Origin: Cranoglanis bouderius
Taxonomy: Eukaryota > Chordata > Actinopteri > Siluriformes > Cranoglanididae
DNA length: 64,000 nt
Direction of reading: 5' to 3'
Assembly: GCA_023630585.1 (NCBI GenBank)
Contig: CM042546.1
Coordinates: 22,170,810 to 22,234,809 of the forward strand
Shown: in pieces, positions 1 through 10,958 of the stretch
Layout: each line of letters begins with the position of its first letter
Position numbering within the stretch: position 1 is the stretch's first letter
Notes under the pieces: generated by a model
The model's input: only the letters and a program-made list of their open reading frames with translations
Told to the model about the DNA's origin: nothing
Database searches by the model: none
Made by a program: the position numbers and the translations under genes

Positions 1-83
1 CGTTAAGAGGTCATTTTTGGGATCTTAAAGAAAATCTGTAATGTTGTATAACATATAATTAAATAATGTTGCATGAGCAAGAG

Positions 84-171
84 TGCTGCTGTACTGAATA
101 TCAGCATGGCTGTGATTCACAGGTAATCACAGGCAGTCAGAGCCGTGCTGATATTCAGTACGACAGCAGCA
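84..171. repeat. Fold-back (hairpin) element, MITE-like
   Basis: Two imperfect inverted arms of about 27-30 bp lie at 84-110 and 142-171, sharing the core CTGAATATCAGCA and its reverse complement. The spacer contains a smaller inverted pair, TGTGATT and AATCACA. The structure would fold into a long hairpin. It resembles the tips of short non-autonomous DNA transposons common in fish, but no target duplication could be defined, so the family is not assigned. The rest of 1-414 shows no gene. Confidence 0.5.
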
Positions 172-414
172 TGATTGCAGTGTGATATTACTTTTATACA
201 ACAGTTCTATAAACAACAAATTAATATAGAGTAACTGACATTTCAGAAACAATAGGGCCAAATATTTTGGTTATTTTTGCTTCGTCAATGAAAATATCTC
301 CCATAGATGCCACAGCTGGATAGAGCATTGTGTGTGTTGCCATGGTAATGCACATACTGACTGACAGCCCATAGTAAGTGTAGTAATGGTTTCAGTGTAA
401 CAATTTATTGCTAC

Positions 415-1220
415 AGATGAATATGAGAAGAGAGTTTAGAATTTCAGCTTTTATTTCCTGGTATTTATCTGTAGATGTGTTAAACGACATAGAACATAAC
501 ACATTTTTTATCAGACCACCCAATTTGTAGGCGAGCAAAAATATTGGAACATGTGACTGACAGGTGTTTCTTGTTACTCAGGTGTGTCCTGTTAGATTGA
601 TTGTTTAAACAAAATAATTAGCCTTCAGTTTCACCTGTGAAGACTGCATTTGTTGTTAAAAAGGATAAGCCAAAGTGAAGATCAGAGAGCTGTCTATGGG
701 AGAAAAGCAAGCCATTTTGAAGCTGAGAAAAGAGGGGAAAATCAATCAGAGGCATTGCACAAACATCGGGCATAGCCAATATAACAATTTGGAATGACCT
801 GAAAAAGAAATAAAGCACCGGGGGACTGAGCAACAGACACCGAATGGGTCAGCCAAGGAAAACAACAACAGCTGATGACAGAAATATTGTGAGAGCTGTG
901 AAGGAAAACCCAAAAACAACAGTCAGTGACACCACCAACGACCTCCACAGCACAGAGGTGAAGGTATCACAATCCACCATTTATCCACCAAGGCTTATCT
1001 GTTCCTATACTTTTGCTTGGCTAAAAATTGGCTGGTCTGATACAAAAGGTTTTATGTTTTATGTTGATTAACACATCTAGATGTAAATACCAGGATATAA
1101 AATCTGAAATCCTAAACTCTCGTCTCATATCCATCTTTCGATCTCAAACCCAAATGGCTTTAGTGTAGAGCACAAACAATTGAATTGGCCTTGCCGTTCC
1201 AGTAGTTTCAAAGGGGACTG
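415..1220 (+). mobile_element. Tc1-like transposon remnant, family A copy 1
   Basis: This is a decayed copy of the family seen complete at 23,370-24,753. It shares the long inner TIR (from GATGAATATGAGAAG), the transposase N-terminal segment around 660-1000 and the right end finishing GGGGACTG followed by TA at 1221. The left TIR tip is missing, and most of the catalytic region is deleted between about 990 and 1000. The reading frame is broken; a 75-residue open stretch at 844-1071 keeps only a piece of the paired-like DNA-binding domain. It is non-functional. Confidence 0.75.
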
Positions 1221-1224
1221 TAGA

Positions 1225-1690
1225 TAATATCAAAATATTGTGGGGTATTGTAAGATATTATTTGTAGTAAGGAAGTATTGGGGAACATTCTGAAGTGTTG
1301 TGTATATAATATGGCAATATTGTGGAGTATTGTAAAATATTGTGTATGGTATGGAAATATTGTGAAATATAGTGGAGTATTGTGTATAGTATGAGACTAT
1401 TGTGTTATTGTGAGTACTATGGAAATCTTGTGGAATATTATGTGGTATAATTGTATACAGTATGAGAATATTGTGAAGTATGTGTGGTAGTATGGGACAT
1501 TTACAGAGTATTGTAGGTTTCTGTGTCTGTTATGGAAATGTGGAGTATTGTGAGGTGCACTCTGGGGATATTGCTGAGTATTATTATGCATATAATATGG
1601 GAATTTTACTGACTATTTTGGATTATGATGAGATACCATGTGGAAATATTGTATTCCCAAATAGTATGGGAATATTGTGATGCATAGTAT
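1225..1690. repeat. Degenerate AT-rich minisatellite (TATTGTGGAGTATTGTG-type), block 1
   Basis: Imperfect iterations of motifs such as GGAATATTGTGGAGTATTG and GTATAGTATGGAAATATTG fill this stretch. Open frames over it on both strands are by-products of the repeat. A second block of the same family lies at 2505-3215. Confidence 0.7.
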
Positions 1691-1799
1691 AAAATATACA
1701 GTACAAAAGGCACATGCAAAGAAATGTTGTAGAGCAAAGATGCTCAAAATAATGAAATTAAATGTTTCTACATTTAAAAAAAATTTTTAAAAAATACAG

Positions 1800-2450
1800 T
1801 AAAGAGCAGTAAACAGTAGTAAATGAAACAAAGTCAATATTTGGTGTGACAAAAAAAATTTTTTAAATGTGTGCAGTTTTATAAGGAAATGAGCTGGTAA
1901 GTTTTATTGAGCATCTTGCAGAACCAGACACAGTTTTTCTGGAGACTTTGACTTTCGCACTCGCTTCTTATTTTTGCAGCGAAACCCAGCAGCCTTCATT
2001 GTGTTTACTGTCTGAAAAGTGTCTCTTACGCAATATACTGCTTTCTTTAATGACTTACAAACATTTTTCTGTAACATTTAATTTTGTGCTAGAAAACTAA
2101 TGTTTGGGAATCTAACATGTTTTTTGTACTGACTTGTACTTCTTAATGTAGAAGAAGAAGAAGCCTTTATTTGTCACATATACATTAAAGCACAGTGAAA
2201 TTCTTTTCTTCGCATATCCCAGCTAGTTAGGAAGTTAGAGTCAGAGCACAGGATCAGCCATGATACGGCGCCCCTGGAGCAGAGAGGGTTAAAGGCCTTG
2301 CTCAAGGGCCAAACAGTTGCAGCTTGGCAGTGCTGGGGCTTGAACCACCAACCTTCTGATCCGTAACCCAGAGCCTTAACCGTTGAGCAACCACAAAAAA
2401 AAAAAAAATAGGGTGCCTAAAACTTTTGCACAGTACTGTGTACATAAAAT
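1800..2450. mobile_element. Tc1-derived non-autonomous element with an internal repeat insertion
   Basis: 1826-1850 contains the Tc1-type string TCAATATTTGGTGTGAC. The following 250 bp match the arms of the fold-back element in PSMD2 intron 8 (31,441-31,992), including the stretch around TTCTGTAACATTTAATTTTG. The right end at about 2410-2445 reads GGTGCCTAAAACTTTTGCAC and AGTACTGT. A different repeat (2150-2395) sits in its right arm. No intact transposase is present. Confidence 0.6.
2150..2395. repeat. Dispersed fish repeat inserted in the Tc1-derived arm
   Basis: A 245-bp block starts at a GAAGAAGAAGAAG run and ends ATTGAGCAACCAC-like before a poly-A. It includes GCGCCCCTGGAGCAGAGAGG and CTTGCTCAAGGGCC. 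It interrupts the arm of the surrounding Tc1-derived element, because the copy at 31,441-31,992 lacks it. I recognise the sequence type as common in fish DNA but cannot name the family. GCGCCCCTGGAG is also CTCF-like. Confidence 0.5.
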
Positions 2451-2504
2451 CATGTGTAGGTATAAATATATCATCATAAACAATCTAGGGTGCTTAAAAC
2501 TTTT

Positions 2505-3215
2505 GCATAGTACTGTATGTACTGTATATTGTGGAGTATGGTAAATCATTGATTAGAATATTTTACAGTATTGTGAAGTAGTTCACATAGTATCTGAATA
2601 ATGTGGAGCAGCATAAGATACTCTGTATCGTATGAGTATAACGTAAGTATTGTGTTGTAAGGCTTTTGTACAGTGCAGGAATATTGTGGCATATTAATTG
2701 TAATTGTGTATTGTAAGTTACTGTCTCTTGTATGGGTATATTGTACAGTATAGTGAGTTGTTTTCTGTTGCATAGGATTGTGAATAGTATGGAAATATTG
2801 TGAAATATTGCGGAGTATTGTGTATAGCATAGGAATTCTGGAGTATTGTAAAATATTGTGTATAGTATGGAAATATTGTATTTGTGAAGTATTTTTATAT
2901 AGACTGGATGATGCTGTGGACTACTGTGTATTGTGGAATATTGAAGTATTGTGTAGAATTGCATAGCAAAGGAATATTTGTGGAATACTGAATTATTCTG
3001 TGGCACTGTATATGATGAGGAAATATCATGGAATATTTAAGTATTGTGTAGTATGGGTGGACTAAGGTAGTATTGTGGAGTGTTGTAGTATTGTGTATGA
3101 TAAGGAAACATTGTGGAATATTGAATTATTGTGTAGAGGAGTAATATGTAAGAGAGTAATGTGGATTATTGCAGTATTTTTATTGCAGTATACAGGGAGT
3201 ATTGTCAAATATCAT
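2505..3215. repeat. Degenerate AT-rich minisatellite, block 2
   Basis: This has the same TATTGTGGAATATTG / GTATTGTGTATAGTATGG theme as 1225-1690, with period variants of roughly 20-50 bp. The 94- and 147-residue open frames across it on the minus strand have repeat-like composition (rich in Tyr, Thr, Ile, His) and are not considered genes. Confidence 0.7.
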
Positions 3216-3337
3216 GGCATTGTATAATGTTGTGTATGGATTTTCATTTGAGGCACATAGAGGAATAAAACTCACAGCATTTGTGCTTGTGTCACTTGCA
3301 GGCTTCTTTTACAGGGCATTACTACAGCTCCCATGGG

Positions 3338-3342
<5 letters not shown>

Positions 3343-3397
<55 letters not shown>

Positions 3398-3401
3398 GAC
3401 A

Positions 3402-3462
<61 letters not shown>

Positions 3463-3516
3463 CTTTCTCCTCAGAGCTAAGATTGCACTATATGGGGCTG
3501 CTTTTTTCTCAAAATG

Positions 3517-3575
<59 letters not shown>

Positions 3576-3591
3576 ACACGCACACAGGCAG
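3343..3591. repeat. Compound microsatellites (TC)n-(CA)n and (CA)n
   Basis: (TC)n at about 3343-3394 is followed by (CA)n to 3461; a second (CA)n lies at about 3519-3587 with CG interruptions (CACGCACACGC). All open frames here are poly-Thr/His or poly-Cys/Val shadows of the repeats. Confidence 0.95.
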
Positions 3592-3599
3592 TGGTCTAG

Positions 3600-5240
3600 T
3601 GTTATTCAAAGCTCTTTGGAGCCATCTGCTGTTGCGTTACCTGCGATTTGGTTAATGTGTTTGTGAGAGGTCTCACATTAACATGCAGCAAAGCTGTCCT
3701 AGAAACGTTCATGTAACATGTATGGAAAGGAGTCTTCAGTGTCAGCACTTTGTAACAGTCAGAGGTAAAGCGGTATATTTAATTTTTCTGACATCTTCAG
3801 GACAGTGTAGTTTGCAATGCAAACTTTGCAGTTTCTCTGTAACATGACAAGCTGCACTTAAAAAAAAAATCTTATTAACCTAAAGACAAAGCAAAAAGGA
3901 AAGTCGAAAACTCTTTTCGCCGACATTCCACAACATTAATTGTAACTATAAATGGATAAAAAGTATGCAGTGTTGTTCGTACATATAAATAAAAATATGT
4001 AATCTTTGCCAAATTGCTGTTGTATAAGAGGAATAAAACACTTCATGGAATAGGACAATAATCAACTTTGAGTTGGGAACAGTAACTCCACTTCACTACA
4101 CCACTCCATTGTTGATTATTTTCCTTTAACAGCACACCCCCATGTGTTTTATTCCTTGATTATGTGTTCTCAAAAAAGTTCAGCTGTGCAGCCTGAACTT
4201 TAAAAAAAAATAATAAATAAATAAAAAATTAAAAAAGTGACTGTTGCACACAAAAATAATACTAATGATAGTAATAAAAGAAAATAATAAATTAAGCGCT
4301 TCACCAGTCCCACACAGCAGGTGGCGCCAAAGCACCGTCACGTTTGGTTGCGAACCGTAAAAAACACCGAAGAAGAAGAAGCCAGCTGAGTCCTCTGATA
4401 GCGCTAAACAGCTAACACAAATATTCTGACAGGATCTTTAGCGACATGCAGATCTGATCCGGTTTAAACCGAAAAAAAAAAGTTGTATTTAATCGAGTTG
4501 AAATAATAAAATCTTGTAACTATGTGTGTGACGTGAGTTATTAAAATGAAGCTTTCTATCTGAGTTCAACTCCCCTCATAAGTGCACTACATAGTGTGTG
4601 ACGTAATGGTTTGAACACTTGACCTAGTGCACTTTATATACATTAGGGAGAGATATGGGGTTCAGCCCGAGTGGGAGGTTTTATTGTGTAGGTAGCTTAG
4701 TAATTATTTACTGTTTAAGAAAAATAACTGATTAAAGTAAAAGATGTCAGATAGAAAATAATTAGTATTAATTTATCTAACTAACATAGCACTTACTTTT
4801 TTGCTCACTTAATAAAAGTAAAATTATTGTTTATTGATGAAAAAAATTTGAAAAGTTTATTGTCTTTAATCATTTATATAGGAATTATTTAAATATTAAC
4901 ATTGTTTTTATATTCTACATTATAATATATTGTGTAACTTAATTTAGAACTTAAATGAGATTTTTTGTTGTTGATGTTATTCTTTTTTTAATAGAAATGG
5001 ATTTTAGATTAATATTTTTTATATTATAATACAGTATTGAGTAACCTAATGATTTTTACTGATTTACAATAAAGCTAATGTTGAGATTTACTGATGACAA
5101 ATGCAGCCAAATAAGTGGTTACTATTTATTTATTTATTTATTTATTTATTTTATTCTTTTTAAAATAGACATGTAATATTATTGTTGTTTATATTCTATG
5201 TTATATATTAGGTAACTTTAATTTTCTAATAATATATATA
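3600..5240. other. Intergenic, no gene recognised; promoter-like patch at 4311-4450
   Basis: This is mostly AT-rich, with poly-A/T runs and a (TTTA)n tract near 5125-5150. At 4311-4330 the sequence CACAGCAGGTGGCGCCA matches the CTCF core well and is followed at about 4366 by ACACCGAAGAAGAAGAAG. This pairing resembles short 5' leader or promoter patches in fish, but no downstream coding exon could be found. CRE-like TGACGTAA occurs near 4600. Confidence 0.35.
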
Positions 5241-5575
5241 CACTGATCAGCCACTGACAAGTGAAGTGAATAACATTTATTAGCTCATAACAATGGCATC
5301 TGTCAATGTGCCAGTCAGTTCTCCAAGTTGATGTGTTGGAAGCAGGAAAAATGGGCAAGTGTAAGGATCTGAGCGACCTGTGGGTCCGATCCCACAGAAG
5401 AACTACTGTAGCACAAATTGCTGGAAAATTTAATGCTGGCTATGATAGAAAGGTGTCAGAATTGCTGCGTATGGGGCTACGTAGCCCACAAACTGGTCAG
5501 AGTGCCTATGCTGACCCCTGTACACTGCCGAAAGCACCTACAATGGGTTAGCATGACTAGCACAAAGCAAGGAGT
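5241..5575 (+). mobile_element. Tc1-like fragment, family B (transposase N-terminus only)
   Basis: A TIR-like start (CACTGATCAGCCAC) is followed by a shortened transposase frame (5306-5551). It contains MGKCKDLSD at its start, then RRTTVAQIAGKFNAGYDRKV (helix-turn-helix region) and LLRMGLRSP. The frame has lost most of the catalytic DDE domain and runs out at 5551. I recognise the family as a widespread vertebrate Tc1-like element whose protein begins MGK-KDLS-F-KG. It is a dead fragment. Confidence 0.7.
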
Positions 5576-5835
5576 TTAAACTTAACCATTAACACTATTT
5601 TTCTGATATACACTGATATTAATTACCTGAATTTAAATACACGAGGTAAGATATTTTTTTAGATGATTCTGTAAGGAATCATCAAACATCATGATGTAGA
5701 AATGTTTGATCACTCTTTTTTGTTTTTACTGAGTAGAAATCTAAGTCTGTTTTATGAGAGATGAGAAGAATTCAAATTAAGAAACTTGCATATGATCTAA
5801 AATTTATCATACAAAGACTGCTGATATACATATAT

Positions 5836-8420
5836 GTACTGTATCTTTCAAAAGTAGATATGTTAATAGACGTGTCATTTATCAATTAACAAAATGCAAA
5901 GTGAGTGAACAGAAGAAAAATCTACATCAAATCAATATTTGGTGTGACCACCCTTTGCTTTCAAAACAGCATCAATTTATCATTTTTTCTAGGTACACTT
6001 GCACACAGTTTTTGAATAAACTCAGTAGGTATTTTCAATAAATAACCACAGTTCTTCTGTGGATTTAGTGCAGCCTCAGTTGCTTCTCTCTCTTCATGTA
6101 ATCCCACACAGACTCAATGATGTCGAGATCAGGACTCTGTGGGGGCCATACCATCACTTCTAGGACTCCTTGTTCTTCTTTATGCTGAAGATAGTTCTTA
6201 ATGACTTTTGTACTCTTGGGGTCTTTGTCATGCTGCAGAATAAATTTGGGGCCAATCAGATGCCTCCCTGATGGTATTGCATGATGACTAAGTATCTGTC
6301 TGTACTTCTCAACATTGAGGAGACCACTAATTCTGACCAAATCCCCAACTCCATTTGCATAAATGCAGCCCAAAACTACCAGGGTTCCTCTAGTTTCTGC
6401 CAGGTCTGAGCTGATGGCACTGCTGGACATCTTCCAATTGCGAAGGGAAGTAAGCCTGATGTGTCTTTCATCTGCTGCAGTAAGTTTCCTTGGCCGACCA
6501 CTGCATCTACGGTTCTCAACGTTGCCCGTTTCGTTGTGCTTCTTCGAAGGAGCTTGGACAGCACATCTGGAAACCCCTGTCTGCCTTGAAATTTCTGCCT
6601 GGGAGAGGCCTTGCTGATGCAGTATAACTACCTTCTGTCTTGTTGCTGTGCTCAGTCTTGCCATGGTGTATGACTTTTGAAAGTAAACTGTCTTCAGCAA
6701 CCTCACATTCTTAGCTGAGTTTGGCTGTTCCTCACCCAGTTTTATTCCTCTTACACAGCTGTTTCTGTTTCAGTTAATGATTGTGTTTCAACCTACATAT
6801 TGAATTGATGATCATTAGCACCTGTTTGCTATAATTGTTTAATCATACACCTGACTATATGCCTACAAAATCCCTGACTTTGTGCAAGTGTACCTAGAAG
6901 AATTGATGCTGTTTTGAAGGCAAGGGTGGTCACACCAAATATTGATGTACAGTTGTAATCAAAATTATTCAACCCCCATTGCAAATGAGGTTTATTGTCA
7001 AAAATAACAGACTTTTAGCTGTAATTTTAGCAATGAGGAAATCAAATGAAAGCAACTGAAATAGTTCAACACAACGAATGCTTCAAGTGGTTTCCCCAAA
7101 TTCAACTGAAAAGGCAACTTATAATGACTTCTCCAGTTTCAAAATGATTCAACCCCTTTATGGCAAGCATCTTTAGTACTTAGTAGAGCACTGTTTTGCT
7201 GTTATGACCTGCTGCAAACAAGATGCATAGCCAGACACCAGCTTCTGGCAGCGTTCCTGAGGAATCTTAGCCCATTCCTCATGAGCAATGGCCTCCAGTT
7301 CAGTAATATTCTTGGGTTCGCGTGCTGCATCCGCCTTCTTCAAATCCCACCAGAGATTTTCTGTGGGGTTCAAGTCAGGTGACTGTGATGGCCCTGTAGA
7401 ATCTTCTAGGTTCTTCTGCAACCAAACCTTGGTGGAATTTGAGGTATGCTTGGGATCATGTCCAATGACACCCAAGCTTCAGCTTCCTCACAGACGGCAT
7501 GATGTTTTCTCCTAGGATTTCCTGATACTTCAATGAATCCATCTTGCCTTCCACACGGTGCAGGTTTCCAGTGCCAGAGGATGCAAAGCAGCCCCAGATC
7601 ATCACCAAGCCACCACCATGCTTAACTGTGGACAGAGTGTTCTTCCTTCATACTTCTTTCTCCAGACATACCGCTGATCCATCGTGGCGAAAAGTTCCAG
7701 TTTTGTTTCATCGCTCCACAGAACAGAATCCCAAAACTTCTGTGACTTGTTTATATGATTTTGAGCCAACTTTTCTTGTGCTTTTGGGTCAGTAGTGGTG
7801 TAAGTCTTGGAGTTCTGGCCTTCTGCGTTTACTACGCGCCATACTGTGCTCACTGAAACCTCAGTGCCTGTTGCCACCAAGTCTTGCTGCAGGTCTTTTG
7901 CAGTCACTCAAGGGTTTTTCACAACCTGCCTTCTCAGAAATCTGGTTGCAGCCCTTGATAGCTTCCTTTTTCTGCCCCGTCCAGGTATTTCATGTATTTT
8001 CTACCCCTAGCCAGTTCAGGTATTTCATGTGTTCCAGTTCAAGCACACCTAGTGCAACTAATGAAGCCCTTGATTAGTTGCATCAAGTGTGCATGAGACA
8101 ACACCTGTTTTGCATATTTGTGCTGTTGTGAGGGATTCTATTCGGGGATTGAATAATTTTGAGACTGGAGAAGTCATTATAAGTTGCATTTTCAGTTGAA
8201 TTTGGGGAAACCACTTGAAGCATTCATTGTGTTGAACTATTTCAATTGCTTTTGTTTGATTTGTTCATTGCAAACAGCTGAAAGTCTGTAAATTTTGAAA
8301 ATAAACCTGATTTGCAATGGGGGTTGAATAATTTTGATTGTAACTGTAGATTTTTCTTCTGTTCACTCACTTTGCATTTTGTTAATTGATAAATATAAAC
8401 TAAACTGTGTAAAATGTAAA
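5836..8420 (-). mobile_element. Tc1-like element family C, split by a second Tc1
   Basis: The left TIR region (ATCAATTAACAAAATGCAAAG at about 5880) matches the reverse complement of 8350-8395. Between them is a minus-strand transposase remnant (6065-6706). It has an N-terminal HTH (residues near MARLSTATRQKVVILHQQG), a GRPRKLT linker and a C-terminal SPDLDIIESVWDYMK block. The middle of the DDE domain is deleted between about 6370 and 6400. The right TIR is interrupted exactly at a TA by the element at 6950-8346. The outermost tips are decayed, so the ends are approximate. Confidence 0.8.
6950..8346 (-). mobile_element. Complete-length Tc1-like element family D nested in family C
   Basis: The ends CAGTTGTAATCAAAATTATT and its reverse-complement counterpart (last base 8346) are near-perfect TIRs, flanked by TA at 6948-6949 and 8347-8348. 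The 1.4-kb interior encodes a decayed minus-strand transposase. The N-terminal and middle part is at 7602-7907 and the C-terminal part at 7173-7475 with DPKHTS and QSPDLNPTENLWWDLKK, the second-D and DxE regions of the DDE domain. The frames are not joined, so it is inactive. A 3' fragment of the same family lies in PSMD2 intron 17. Confidence 0.88.
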
Positions 8421-9186
8421 TAAAAACAGAATGCAATGATTTGCATATCTCATAAACCCATATGTTATTCACAATAGAACATAGAAAACATATGAGGAAA
8501 TGTACCATTTTAAGGAAAAAACTAAGTAATTTTGAATTTGATGGCAGCAACATATCTCAAAAAACTTGGGACGGTGGCAACAAAAGGCTGGAAAAGTAAG
8601 TGTTACTAAAAAGAAACAGCTGAATGTTAATTGGCAACAGGTCAGTAACATGATTGGGTATAAAAAGAGTATCTTAGGGAGGCAGAGTCTTTCAGAATTA
8701 AAGATGGGCAGAGGTTCACCAATCTGCGAAAAACTGTGTCTACAAATTGTGGAACAATTTCAGAATAATGTTCCACAACATAAAATTGCAAAGACTTTCA
8801 ATATCTCATCATCTACAGTACATAATATCATCAAAGGATTCCAAGAATCTGGAGAAATCTCTGTGCACAAGGGACAAGGGCGAAAATCAACATTGCATGC
8901 CCGTGATCTTCGGGCCCTCAGCGGCACTGCATTAAAAACAGGCATGATTCTGTAATGGAAATCACTGCATGGGCTCAGAAACACCTCCACAACTCATTGT
9001 CTGTGAACACAGTTCGCCGTGCCATCCACAAATGCAGGTTAAAGTTCTATCATGCAAAGAAGAAGCCATATGTGAACAGGATCCAGAAACGCAACCGTCT
9101 TCTCTGGGCCAAAGCTCATTTGAAATAGACTGAGGCGAACTGTAAAACTGTTCTGAATCGAAATTTGAAATTCTTTTTGGAAGCCA
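8400..9186 (+). mobile_element. Tc1-like fragment, family E (left end and transposase N-terminus)
   Basis: It begins around AAATAAAAACAGAATGCAATG and carries a plus-strand transposase start (8704 onward, MGRGSPICEKLCLQIVEQF). A helix-turn-helix (KIAKTFNISSSTVHNIIKG) and the linker QGRKSTLHARDLRALSG follow. The frame shifts near 8930 and continues in another frame (the HKCRL and KKKPYVN blocks) to about 9125. It stops at about 9186, where an oppositely oriented element begins, so the catalytic half is missing. Confidence 0.75.
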
Positions 9187-10341
9187 TGGACTCTGGCTAG
9201 GCCATTCAAAACCACTGATCTTCTTTTGGTTAAGCCATTACTTTGTTGATTTGGATGTATGCTTTGGGTTATTGTCATGCTGAAAGGTGAAATTCCTTTT
9301 CATCTCCAGCTTACTAGCAGACACCTGAAGGTTTTGCACTAAAATCGACTGCTATTTGTAGTTATTCATGATTCCCTCCACCTTCATAAAAGCCCCAGTT
9401 CTGGCTGAAGAAAGGCAGCCCTAAAGCATGATGCTGCCACCACCATGCTTCACCGTGGGGATGGTGTTCTTTTGGTGATGTATATTTTTTTTAACCAAAC
9501 ATACCTTTTGGAATTATGGAATTATTATACCTTTTCAAATTGATCTCATCAGACCATAATACATTTTGCCACATAGTTTGGGGTGATTTTGTTAGGCTTG
9601 TACGTTTTTTGTGAGAAAGGGCTTCCATCTAGCCACCCTACCCCATAGCCCAGACATGTGAATAATATGAGAGATTTTTTCACATGCAAAAAGTACTTGT
9701 CAGATATTCCTGCAGCTCCTTTAATGTTGCTGTAGGTCTCTTGGCAGCCTCCCTGGTAAGTTTTTGTCTTGTCCTTTTGTAAATTTTGGACGGACCTCCT
9801 GTTCTTGGTAATGTCAATGTGGTGCCCCATTTTTTCCACTTGTTGATGATGGCCTTCACGGTGTTCCATGGTACAGCTAATTCTTTTCTACCCCTCTCCT
9901 GGTTGATACCTTTCAGCAAGTGAGATACCGTGCATGCTTTGTAAGCTCTTTGAGGATCATGGCTTCAATAGTCAGATGAACACAAGAAAATGTCAAGAAA
10001 ATCCTACAGAAACAGCTGGTCTTTATTTGGGGTTAATCAGAATAATTTAACTGATGACAGCTGTAAGATAATTACTTTTGAACGTGAGATTGAATGTGAT
10101 TGGTTCATTCTGAACACAGCCACATCCCCAACTGTAAAACGGTGTGCACACTTATACAACCAGTTTTTTTTTTTTTCCTATTTTTCCCTAAAATGTTTCT
10201 GATTATTTTCACTTATTTTTTAAACGTTGTAATTTCACATTGAAGGTGGAAAAAATTCTGACGTTTTATCTTGGTCTAATTTTTTTTACATCACAAAAAA
10301 ACCTGCCATAACAGTGGTGTATAGACTTTTTAAATTCACTG
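9180..10341 (-). mobile_element. Tc1-like remnant, family F, minus strand
   Basis: The right TIR tip is at about 10,337-10,343 (CACTGTA, read outward). On the minus strand a transposase follows. An HTH/linker segment with PWNTVKAIINKWKKWG and LPRTGGPSKIYKR lies at 9680-9919. A middle segment with TPIPTVKHGGG-type residues lies near 9420-9470, and HDNNPKHTS-type residues near 9230-9290. The C-terminal catalytic end is missing where it abuts the family E fragment. Stops and frameshifts make it a dead copy. Confidence 0.75.
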
Positions 10342-10344
10342 TAT

Positions 10345-10905
10345 AACAAAACTGTATTTCTAAAAAAATATCGCTTACTAATATTAATAATGTATCAATT
10401 CATTTATATTCGTTTTACTAGTGAATAGTATGTATTACTCAATATGTTTAATGATTCTAGTAAATATTAAATATTATTGCTTATTTCTGTGAATGCAGAA
10501 ATTAATGGAAATTCAATCAACCTCCGCAATATTCAAACAAAATTTCAAAATTACTGCAGATTTGCCAAGATTCATGTGCATCGAATATGAGTACAGCTAA
10601 AAAATCTCATTTACCAACAAACATCACTTTGAAAGACAATATAGTGCAGTTGAAATTTCACCAAGTCAAGTAGTTTTCCTGAAAAAGCACAAAAATCTAT
10701 GCAAACTGCATCGCAAATTTAAAAAAAAAAAAAAAAAAAAAAAAGAAAAGCTGCAGCAAAATCAAGAATTTCTGGCGGCAACAATCACAAAAAACTGCAA
10801 AATCCTGTACGAACTAAGATTATTAGTATGAGAGGCTAATGTAATTGCAATGTTGGAAGCCTAGAAATGGTAGAATTAAAGAAAATAGTTAACTATAAAC
10901 TCTTC
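10345..10905. other. AT-rich stretch with poly-A run; no gene
   Basis: Only low-complexity AT-rich DNA is seen, plus a 25-base A-run at about 10,720-10,744. 10,500-10,830 has the texture of a short non-autonomous element (CGCAAATTT, TGCAAACTGCATCGC), but no paired termini were found. Confidence 0.35.
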
Positions 10906-10958
10906 TTTGGTTCTTTTGGAAATACTCTGTTCCTTTTTTGTTGCATTTTTCCTTCCAG

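Noticed and set aside
3169..3655. Several frames rich in Ser-Leu, Thr-His, Cys-Val
   Set aside because: Pure translations of (TC)n and (CA)n microsatellites.
6065..6706. Intact 213-residue transposase gene
   Set aside because: The middle of the DDE domain is missing and the TIR is split by another element; it is a deletion derivative.
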